Assembly: GCA_013696835.1 (NCBI GenBank)
Contig: JACCXV010000341.1
Span: forward strand, 1 to 12,558
DNA: 12,558 nucleotides
Direction: 5' to 3'
Source: Gemmatimonadota bacterium
GTDB taxonomy: Bacteria > Gemmatimonadota > Gemmatimonadetes > JACCXV01
Shown piece by piece: positions 7,076-12,558 of the stretch. The notes under the pieces are model-generated. The model was not told where the DNA came from. It saw only the letters and a program-made list of their open reading frames with translations, and searched no databases. The translations under genes were made by a program, and so were the position numbers. Position 1 is the first letter of the stretch. Each line of letters opens with the position of its first letter.

Positions 7076-8239
7076 ATGAGGCGTTTGCTGTCGCTCGTCG
7101 TATGCACCTTGCTGAGCACCGAGCTCGCCGAGGCGCAGCAATCCGCCGCCCCGATGATCCACGGTGCGGAGGTGCGCGTGTCGGCCAAGAAATGGGAGGA
7201 GGCGCAGCGCTTCCTGGTGGAGGAAGCGATCCCGGCCTATCCCGAGGAGGCGGAGCTGCACTACTGGCTCGGCGTCGTGTACGCGCAGGGCACCCAGCGC
7301 AACACCGAGGAGGCCGCGAAGGAGTTCGGCAAGGCGAACGAGCTCGCCGGGCCGGAGGAGACCGAGCTCAAGGAGAAGATCGTCAAGGCCACACAGGCAA
7401 TCTGGGGCCCGCTCGTGAACTCCGCCGCGAAGCTGGCCGCGGCCGGCAAGCTCGACGAGGCGCAGAAGCTGCTCGAGCAGGCCGTGGCGATCCGGCCGGA
7501 AGGGCCCGAGGCGTGGACCAACCTGGGCACGGTCTACATGCGGCAGGAGAATAACGAGAAGGCCGTCGAGGCCTACGAGAAGGCGCTCGAGTTGAAACCG
7601 GACAACGAGGCCGTCCTCTACAACCTTGCCGTCACGTACCACCAGCTCGGGCGGGAAGCTCGCGACGCGAAGGACGCGGCCAAGGAAGCCGCGTACTACG
7701 GCAAGGCGGAGACGACCTACAACGCGTTCCTCGAGAAGAAGCCGGGAGACGTGGACACCATGAACAACCTGGCGGCGCTGTATCAGGAGCGTGGCGACGA
7801 AGCGAAGATGCAGAAGACGCTCGGCAGCGTCGCAGCCACGGATTCCGCGAACCAGGAGCACTACTACAACGCCGGCCTGACCTTCCTGAAGGGCAAGGAC
7901 TACGTCAAGGCCGAGGAGGCGTTCACGAAGACGATCTCTCTCACCGAGGCCTCGGACCCCGCCTCGGCTGAGATGTCGGCATACGCCGGTGAGTACCTCG
8001 GGCTCGCCCTGCTCCAGCTGAAGAAGTACGATCAGGCGGTGGACGTTCTCCAAAAGCTGATCGCGAAGCAGCCCGACAACGCCGTGGCCCACGAGTACCT
8101 CGGCTACGCCTACCGTGACTCCGGGAAGAAGCAGGAGGCGATCGACGCCTTCGCGAAGGCCGAGGAACTCAAGAAGGCCGGCGGAAGCAGCGGTCCAGGC
8201 GCGGGACGGGGAGCCGACGGCGCCGGCACCAGCCAGTAG
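7076..8239 (+). CDS. Secreted TPR-repeat protein
   Basis: A 387-residue protein with no assignable enzyme activity. Residues 1-20 look like a Sec signal peptide: two arginines, a hydrophobic stretch LLSLVVCTLLS and a likely AEA cleavage site before QQ. Cys10 is too deep in the hydrophobic core to be a convincing lipobox. The rest is almost all helical tetratricopeptide-like repeats, at about 35-90, 113-142, 145-176, 179-224, 227-255, 262-291, 304-334 and 338-366. Consensus pieces include AWTNLGTVY (146-154) and AHEYLGYAYRDSGKKQEAI (338-356). The C-terminal 20 residues are Gly/Ser/Ala-rich and probably flexible. TPR proteins act as scaffolds in protein complexes; the exported location suggests a periplasmic or envelope role, but the partner is unknown. 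The gene stands apart from the upstream operon by 115 bases with its own strong ribosome binding site, and a tRNA gene follows. Confidence 0.88.
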   Translation: MRRLLSLVVCTLLSTELAEAQQSAAPMIHGAEVRVSAKKWEEAQRFLVEEAIPAYPEEAELHYWLGVVYAQGTQRNTEEAAKEFGKANELAGPEETELKEKIVKATQAIWGPLVNSAAKLAAAGKLDEAQKLLEQAVAIRPEGPEAWTNLGTVYMRQENNEKAVEAYEKALELKPDNEAVLYNLAVTYHQLGREARDAKDAAKEAAYYGKAETTYNAFLEKKPGDVDTMNNLAALYQERGDEAKMQKTLGSVAATDSANQEHYYNAGLTFLKGKDYVKAEEAFTKTISLTEASDPASAEMSAYAGEYLGLALLQLKKYDQAVDVLQKLIAKQPDNAVAHEYLGYAYRDSGKKQEAIDAFAKAEELKKAGGSSGPGAGRGADGAGTSQ

Positions 8240-8255
8240 GTCCACTCGCCGGGTG

Positions 8256-8291
8256 CCGACGAGGGGGCTCGGCAGGGGCGCCCGTCGTCGG
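8256..8291 (+). terminator. Hairpin after the TPR gene, possible terminator
   Basis: CCGACGA (8256-8262) pairs with TCGTCGG (8285-8291), with an inner GGGC / GCCC pairing, starting 17 bases after the TPR stop. It lacks a U tract and abuts the -35 box of the next promoter. It may end the TPR transcript or simply be a structured spacer. Confidence 0.4.
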
Positions 8292-8321
8292 TTGACAGTG
8301 CCGCGGGGCTCGCAGTAGGTT
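8292..8321 (+). promoter_or_regulatory. Sigma70-type promoter for tRNA-Gly
   Basis: Consensus -35 TTGACA (8292-8297), an 18-base spacer and -10 TAGGTT (8316-8321). Transcription would begin near 8328, about 16 bases before the mature tRNA 5' end. Its position directly ahead of a tRNA supports it. Confidence 0.75.
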
Positions 8322-8343
8322 CGGTGGCTCGCCGAGCATCCGG

Positions 8344-8419
8344 GCGGGCGTAATTCAGCTGGTAGAATGTCAGCTTCCCAAGCTGGACGTCGCCGGTTCG
8401 AATCCGGTCGCCCGCTCCA
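8344..8419 (+). tRNA. tRNA-Gly(CCC)
   Basis: A complete 76-base cloverleaf can be folded by hand. The acceptor stem GCGGGCG (8344-8350) pairs perfectly with CGCCCGC (8409-8415). The D stem is ATTC/GAAT around AGCTGGTA. The anticodon stem TCAGC/GCTGG carries the loop TTCCCAA, placing anticodon CCC at 8377-8379 (codon GGG, glycine). The T arm GCCGG-TTCGAAT-CCGGT contains the invariant TTCGA. The discriminator is T and CCA is encoded at 8417-8419. It has its own promoter upstream and terminator downstream, so it looks like a one-gene transcription unit. Confidence 0.97.
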
Positions 8420-8426
8420 CATCCGG

Positions 8427-8459
8427 AAACGCCTTCTCCTGGGGAAGGCGTTTTCCTTT
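8427..8459 (+). terminator. Rho-independent terminator of tRNA-Gly
   Basis: A 10-bp stem AAACGCCTTC (8427-8436) / GAAGGCGTTT (8444-8453) encloses a 7-base loop. The T-rich run TTTTCCTTT follows and overlaps the 3' arm. It starts eight bases after the tRNA CCA end. Confidence 0.85.
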
Positions 8460-8495
8460 CCAGCGGGTCGTCTCGGCGCCGCCTCCTCGATCAGG

Positions 8496-8520
8496 GCTGC
8501 GGCTACGCTGCGGCTACGCT
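8496..8520. repeat. Short tandem repeat in the tRNA-downstream spacer
   Basis: GCTGCGGCTAC occurs twice in direct tandem (8496-8506, 8507-8517) and is followed by a partial third GCT. The rest of the spacer 8460-8585 holds a small inverted repeat CCCGG / CCGGG (8549-8553, 8561-8565) and no credible ORF. The stretch has the look of a dispersed noncoding repeat downstream of a tRNA, which cannot be confirmed from one copy. Confidence 0.5.
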
Positions 8521-8585
8521 CGGGCCATGCTGGAGGTTTCGCTGCCAGCCCGGTTTTCACCCGGGTGGAGCAAAAATGAAGTAGC

Positions 8586-8614
8586 TTGACCCGAGTCAAC
8601 GACTTGGGTAAGAT
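8586..8614 (+). promoter_or_regulatory. Sigma70-type promoter with nested palindromes
   Basis: -35 TTGACC (8586-8591), a 17-base spacer and -10 TAAGAT (8609-8614), close to consensus. The transcript would start near 8621 and lead into the AI-2E-family gene. The spacer holds ACCCGAGTC / GACTTGGGT (8589-8609, one G-T mismatch) overlapping TTGAC / GTCAA (8586-8599), so a repressor site is plausible. Confidence 0.7.
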
Positions 8615-8662
8615 CGGCTGATCCAGTTTCTCGCCTCCTCGTAAACCTTTCCCCGGACCTGC

Positions 8663-9964
8663 GTGCCCCCCGCCGGCGACCTGACCCAGCGCAAGTTCCA
8701 CCTGCTGCTCCTCACCTGGGGGTTGTTCCTCGTCCTGTTCCTGTGGTCGATGAGCGCGGTGCTGGGGCCTTTCGTGCTCTTCCTGGTGCTCGTGTACCTG
8801 CTGGCGCCGTACTACGGGACGAAGATGTACGGCCGTCTGGTGACCGTGCTGGTAGCGCTCACCGCGCTGTGGATGGTGTGGTCGGCGGGATTCATCCTCA
8901 CTCCGTTCGTGCTGGCGCTCGTCCTGGCCTACATCCTCAATCCGCTGGTGAACCGCGCGCAGGGAAATGGCCTCGGCCGCACGGCCGCGACCGCCGTCGT
9001 GATGGTGCTCGTGCTGGGCACGCTGACGCTGGCGGCGATCGTGCTGGGGCCCCTGCTCGCGGCTCAGATGGCGACCTTCGGCACCAAGCTGCCTGAGTTC
9101 CTCGAGGGGGCCCTCACGTGGGGCCAGGGGATGCTGGAGCGGATCTCCCACATTCCGCTCCCGGGCGTGGCGCGCATGGAGCTGGGAGAGCTCTTGAACA
9201 TCGACACCGATCAAGTTGGCGAATTCCTCGGGTCGCGGGGCGAGGCGATCCGCGGCGCGCTGCTGTCCGGCGCGCTGGGGCTGGGGAAGGGGCTCGGCAT
9301 CGTGGTCACGGTGATCTCCTTCCTGCTGATCACGCCGATCCTGACGTTCTTCCTGCTGCGTGACTTCGACAGGGTGCTGGCGAGCACGAAGCGGCTCATC
9401 CCGCCGCATCGCAGGCCCAAGGCGGTGGCGTTCTTCACCGAGTTCGACGATCTCCTCGCTCGCTATCTGCGGAGCCAGGTCGTCGTGTCGTTGCTGGTAG
9501 GAATCGTGATCGGCGTCGGGTTCTGGATCGCCGGGTTTCCCTACGCGCTGCTGCTGGGCGTGCTGGCCGGCGTCTTCAACATCATCCCGTACCTGGGGCT
9601 CATCCTGAGCCTGATCCCGGCGCTGCTGATCGCCCTCGTCTCGGGGAACGTCGGTGGGGACCTCCTCAAGATCCTCGCGGTCTTTGGAGCCGAGCAGACC
9701 CTGGAAAACTTCTTCTCCGCGCGCATCGTGAGCTCCGCCACGGGCCTGCACCCCGTCTGGGTCCTGCTGGCGATCGTGCTCTTCTCGTTCTTCTTCGGCT
9801 TCATCGGGCTGTTGATCGCGGTGCCGGCGGCGGTGGGCCTCAAGCTCATGCTCGGCAACCTGATGGAGACGTATCAAAACTCGACGTACTACAGGCAGCC
9901 CGAGCCGGTGGTTGACGGTGGTGGCGTGGTGCCGCCGGCCGGCGGACCGGTGGCGGGCACGTGA
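8663..9964 (+). CDS. AI-2E family transporter-like membrane protein
   Basis: A 433-residue polytopic membrane protein of the AI-2E/PerM family (Pfam AI-2E_transport). Members include proposed AI-2 exporters and sodium/proton antiporters, so the substrate cannot be named. Hydrophobic segments lie at about 13-30, 32-50, 58-76, 78-94, 108-132, 208-232, 270-290, 294-325, 334-342 and 363-398. Family hallmarks are PFVLALVLAYILNPLVNR (81-98), ITPILTFFLLRDFD (223-236) and the NIIPYLGLILSLIPALL block (306-322). It is longer than usual because residues 28-60 resemble 73-108, an apparent extra N-terminal hairpin. The tail from about 412 is Pro/Gly-rich. An in-frame TAA at 8642-8644 leaves GTG 8663 as the first possible start; its ribosome binding site is weak (GGA at 8655-8657). 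The stop overlaps the next gene in GTGA. Confidence 0.92.
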   Translation: MPPAGDLTQRKFHLLLLTWGLFLVLFLWSMSAVLGPFVLFLVLVYLLAPYYGTKMYGRLVTVLVALTALWMVWSAGFILTPFVLALVLAYILNPLVNRAQGNGLGRTAATAVVMVLVLGTLTLAAIVLGPLLAAQMATFGTKLPEFLEGALTWGQGMLERISHIPLPGVARMELGELLNIDTDQVGEFLGSRGEAIRGALLSGALGLGKGLGIVVTVISFLLITPILTFFLLRDFDRVLASTKRLIPPHRRPKAVAFFTEFDDLLARYLRSQVVVSLLVGIVIGVGFWIAGFPYALLLGVLAGVFNIIPYLGLILSLIPALLIALVSGNVGGDLLKILAVFGAEQTLENFFSARIVSSATGLHPVWVLLAIVLFSFFFGFIGLLIAVPAAVGLKLMLGNLMETYQNSTYYRQPEPVVDGGGVVPPAGGPVAGT

Positions 9965-11283
9965 TCGCGATCCGCGAGGTCCTGATGGGGACGCCGGGGG
10001 CCGAGCTGGGGCTCAGGCCCGGCGACCAGCTGCTCTCGATCGACGGCGAGCCGCTCGAGGACTTCCTGGACTACAACTTCCTCTCGGCGGAGCCCGCGTT
10101 CGCGCTGGAGGTGATGCGCCGCGGGGCGATCCCGCGGCGCGAGGTGCTGCGCATCGAGCGCGACGATGCCAACGGCGATCTGGGGCTCGTGCTGGAGCCT
10201 CCGGCGATCAAGCGCTGCACGAACAAGTGCGATTTCTGCTTCATCGACCAGATGCCGGCCGGCATGCGCCGCTCGCTCTACGTCAAGGACGAGGATTATC
10301 GCTACTCGTTCCTGTACGGAAACTTCGTCACGCTGACGAACCTGAAGGAGCGCGACTTCGCGCGCATCCTGCGCTACCGTTTGTCGCCCCTCTACATCTC
10401 CGTGCACGCGACGGACCCGGCGGTTCGCGAGCGCATCCTCAAGAACCCGCGCGCCGGCGAGCTCCTGCCGAACCTGCGGCGCCTGGCGGAGGGGAGGATC
10501 TCCTTCCATGCGCAGGTCGTTCTCTGCCCCGGAATCAACGACGGGGAGGTGCTCACGCGCACCTTCGACGACCTGCTTCCCTTCGGCGACGCGCTGCTCT
10601 CGATCTCGGTGGTGCCCGTGGGTCTCACCGAGCACCGCAGGGCCCTTGCCGACATGACGCCGATCACGGCCAGCGGGGCGGCGGAGCTGATCGCGTTGCT
10701 CGACGACTACCGCGCCCGCGCGGTGCGGCCGGCGGGTGACCTGGGCAAGATCCACCTCTCCGACGAGATCCATCTCTCGGCCGGTGCCGAGCTGCCCTCG
10801 GCCGAGGCCTATGCGGACTTCGACCTGGTCGAGAACGGGATCGGGATGACGCGGCTGTTCCTGGAGGAGTTCGACTCCGCGCTCCCGGAACTCGAGACCG
10901 GCGACGGCCTCCACGCGGCCCTCCTGACGGGCAGCATGATGGCTCCGATCCTCCTGCGGGACGTCGCTCCGCGACTCGAGGGGCGCGGGTGGCGGGTCCG
11001 CGTCGTCGAGGTGGAGAACCGGCTCTTCGGGACCGGCGTCACCTGCGCGGGGCTGCTGGCTGGGCGGGACCTGATCGACGCGGCGCGCGCGGCGGCCGAG
11101 GCGCCGGGATCGGGCGCGCAGGTCGTGCTGTACCCGCGCGAGACCCTGAACATCGAGGGACGCTTTCTCGACGACGTCACGGCCGAGGATCTCTCCGGGT
11201 CCGTCCCGGTGCCCGCGCTTGCCTCGCGCACGCTGGTCGAGGAGCTGAACGAAGCACGCGCCCTCTGCCTCGCGGCGCTCTGA
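9961..11283 (+). CDS. PDZ / radical-SAM / DUF512 protein
   Basis: A 440-residue protein of the widely conserved but uncharacterised DUF512 family. It begins with a truncated PDZ-like segment (about 3-40, ELGLRPGDQLLSIDGEPL at 15-32). Next is a radical-SAM-like region whose CTNKCDFC (86-93) supplies Cys86, Cys90 and Cys93 in the CxxxCxxC spacing that binds a 4Fe-4S cluster and S-adenosylmethionine. The FLYGNFVTLTNL block (116-127), a YISVHATDP stretch soon after and VLCPGINDG are family-typical. The C-terminal DUF512 part includes the FGTGVTCAGLL motif near 360. The substrate and reaction are unknown; a radical modification or cofactor role is inference. GTG 9961 overlaps the preceding stop in GTGA. 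It lies two bases before der, as in many bacteria, notably Firmicutes. Confidence 0.93.
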   Translation: MIAIREVLMGTPGAELGLRPGDQLLSIDGEPLEDFLDYNFLSAEPAFALEVMRRGAIPRREVLRIERDDANGDLGLVLEPPAIKRCTNKCDFCFIDQMPAGMRRSLYVKDEDYRYSFLYGNFVTLTNLKERDFARILRYRLSPLYISVHATDPAVRERILKNPRAGELLPNLRRLAEGRISFHAQVVLCPGINDGEVLTRTFDDLLPFGDALLSISVVPVGLTEHRRALADMTPITASGAAELIALLDDYRARAVRPAGDLGKIHLSDEIHLSAGAELPSAEAYADFDLVENGIGMTRLFLEEFDSALPELETGDGLHAALLTGSMMAPILLRDVAPRLEGRGWRVRVVEVENRLFGTGVTCAGLLAGRDLIDAARAAAEAPGSGAQVVLYPRETLNIEGRFLDDVTAEDLSGSVPVPALASRTLVEELNEARALCLAAL

Positions 11284-11285
11284 CG

Positions 11286-12558
11286 ATGGCCATGCCGCTG
11301 GTGGCGATCGTCGGACGGCCCAACGTCGGCAAGTCCACGCTGTTCAACCGCATCGTCGGCGGGCGAACGTCCATCGTCGACGATCAGCCGGGCGTGACCC
11401 GCGACCGGATCATGGAATCGGCGGACTGGAACGGGCGCGCCTTCCAGCTCGTGGACACCGGCGGGCTGGTTCCGGGCACGCGCGAGGTGATGGAACGCGA
11501 GATCGCGCACCAGGTCGAGGCGGCGATCGGCGCGGCGGACGTGATCCTGTTCGTCGTGGATGCCCGGAGCGGGATCACGGGCACGGACCAGGAGATCGCG
11601 GAGCGGCTGCGGCGTGAGGCCGCGCGCGTGCTGCTCGTCGCCAACAAGGTCGATCGGCCGAACGACACGGCCGCGGCTGCCGAGCTCCACGCGCTCGGGC
11701 TGGGCGAGCCGCACGCCGTCTCCGCCATCCAGGGTCTAGGGAGCGGCGACCTCCTGGACCGCATCGTCCAGCTGCTCCCCCAAGGGCCGGAGGAGGATCT
11801 GCCGCCCGGAGCCATCCGCCTGGCGATCCTGGGAAAGCCCAACGTAGGCAAGTCGAGCTTCGTCAACCGCCTGCTGGGCGAGGAGCGCGTGATCGTCTCG
11901 CCGGTGGCGGGCACGACGCGCGACTCCGTCGACACGCGTCTCGTCTGGCGCGGGCGCGACGTGGTGCTGATCGACACCGCAGGCCTGCGAAAGACCTCGT
12001 CTCGCGAGTCGGGGATCGAGTACTACACGTATCTCCGAACCCTGGCCGCGCTGGAGCGTTCGGACGTCGCGGTCGTGCTGCTGGACGCGCACGAGGCGCT
12101 GGCGCGGCAGGATCTGCGTGTGCTGAACCTCGTGGCCGAACGCGGCAAGGGCCTGGTGGCCGCAGTGAACAAGTGGGACCTGGTTGAGGCCGAGACGGGA
12201 ACCGCCGAGGCCTACGAGCGCGCCTTCCGGGAGATGGCTCCCTCACTCGCCTTCGTGCCCGTGGTGTTCGTGTCCGCGCGCACCGGCAAGCGGGTGGAGC
12301 GGGCCCTCGAGCTCGCCTGGGAGGTGGGCGAGGCGCGGAGGCGCCGCATGCCGACCCCCGAAGTGAACCGCGTCTTGGGGGAGCTCGTGCGGCGCTACCC
12401 GCCGCCGCTCCACCGGGGTCGTCCGGTGCGCCTCCTGTACGCCAACCAGGTCGCGGCCGAGCCGCCCACGTTCGTGATATTCACCAACGACCCCGCGAGC
12501 GTGACGGACACATATCGGCGCTACGTGGAGAACGGCATGCGCGAGGCGTGGGAGTTCA
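11286..12558 (+). CDS. der: Ribosome assembly GTPase Der (EngA), 3' end missing
   Basis: Double-GTPase needed for 50S ribosomal subunit maturation. 424 codons are visible with no stop before the window edge. Given the family C-terminus, only a few residues should be missing. The first G domain has GRPNVGKS (10-17), PGVTRDR (35-41), DTGG (57-60), NKVD (120-123) and a G5-like SAIQG (146-150). The second has GKPNVGKS (183-190), AGTTRDS (208-214), DTAG (230-233), NKWD (296-299) and SARTG (330-334). The KH-like C-terminal domain follows from about 350, with HRGRPVRLLYANQ (376-388). After the second DTAG the usual basic R-K-x-K-V run reads KTSSRES, a local divergence in switch II. The start is ATG 11286, two bases after the DUF512 stop; ATG 11292 is an alternative. 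No Shine-Dalgarno is visible, which fits translational coupling. Confidence 0.96.
   Translation, partial: MAMPLVAIVGRPNVGKSTLFNRIVGGRTSIVDDQPGVTRDRIMESADWNGRAFQLVDTGGLVPGTREVMEREIAHQVEAAIGAADVILFVVDARSGITGTDQEIAERLRREAARVLLVANKVDRPNDTAAAAELHALGLGEPHAVSAIQGLGSGDLLDRIVQLLPQGPEEDLPPGAIRLAILGKPNVGKSSFVNRLLGEERVIVSPVAGTTRDSVDTRLVWRGRDVVLIDTAGLRKTSSRESGIEYYTYLRTLAALERSDVAVVLLDAHEALARQDLRVLNLVAERGKGLVAAVNKWDLVEAETGTAEAYERAFREMAPSLAFVPVVFVSARTGKRVERALELAWEVGEARRRRMPTPEVNRVLGELVRRYPPPLHRGRPVRLLYANQVAAEPPTFVIFTNDPASVTDTYRRYVENGMREAWEF

Noticed and set aside
8367..8579. Small + strand ORF of 70 codons over the tRNA
   Set aside because: It lies mostly in the tRNA, its terminator and the noncoding spacer, with no plausible start context.
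8395..8585. Integration (att) site at the tRNA 3' end
   Set aside because: I found no second copy of the tRNA 3' segment and no integrase gene in the window.
6734..9877. Minus-strand open frame of 1047 codons
   Set aside because: It runs antisense through larC, the TPR gene, tRNA-Gly and the AI-2E-family gene. The translation is rich in Arg, Gln, His, Glu and Asp. The part opposite the tRNA gives the well-known spurious GRPDSNRRRPAWEADIL peptide. Long antisense frames are expected in GC-rich genes.
1..12558. CRISPR array, transposon, toxin-antitoxin or defence system
   Set aside because: No regularly spaced repeats, transposase or integrase motifs, or recognised defence domains were seen on either strand.

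Overview
The window is GC-rich bacterial chromosome with G or C at most third codon positions. Every credible gene lies on the + strand. Several starts are GTG, and reading frames are packed so that stops and starts overlap (ATGA and GTGA junctions). The content is core metabolism and information processing rather than phage or plasmid DNA: family-4 uracil-DNA glycosylase, replicative helicase DnaB, fused IspD-IspF, threonine synthase, and the GTPase Der behind a DUF512 radical-SAM protein. A poorly cultured, high-GC lineage fits this mix, for example something near Candidatus Eisenbacteria or a related phylum. That placement is inference from style and gene content only; no marker gene was searched.

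Layout. (1) Positions 43-6960 form one tightly coupled run of six genes: uracil-DNA glycosylase, dnaB, a YacL-like membrane PIN/TRAM protein, ispDF, thrC and larC. Gaps are 1-2 bases or 4-base overlaps, so a single transcript with translational coupling is likely. (2) A 115-base gap containing inverted repeats leads to a strong Shine-Dalgarno and a secreted TPR-repeat protein (7076-8239). (3) The 423 bases from 8240 to 8662 have no protein gene. They hold a hairpin, a sigma70-like promoter, tRNA-Gly(CCC) with encoded CCA, a rho-independent terminator, a short tandem repeat and a second sigma70-like promoter with palindromes in it. (4) That promoter reads into an AI-2E-family membrane protein, a PDZ/radical-SAM/DUF512 protein and der. 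der is cut by the window end, probably a few residues before its stop.

How the genes relate. UDG and DnaB concern DNA repair and replication. IspDF supplies two steps of the MEP isoprenoid pathway. ThrC makes threonine. LarC inserts nickel into the pincer cofactor of lactate racemase-type enzymes. Their linkage looks like shared expression rather than one pathway. The DUF512-Der pair is a recurring bacterial neighbourhood whose functional link is unknown.

I found no CRISPR array, transposase, integrase, toxin-antitoxin pair or defence gene. The most unusual observations are the YacL-like protein, whose PIN domain has lost at least three of four catalytic acids while TRAM and membrane parts look intact; the AI-2E-family protein with an apparently duplicated N-terminal membrane unit; and nested palindromes inside a near-consensus promoter.
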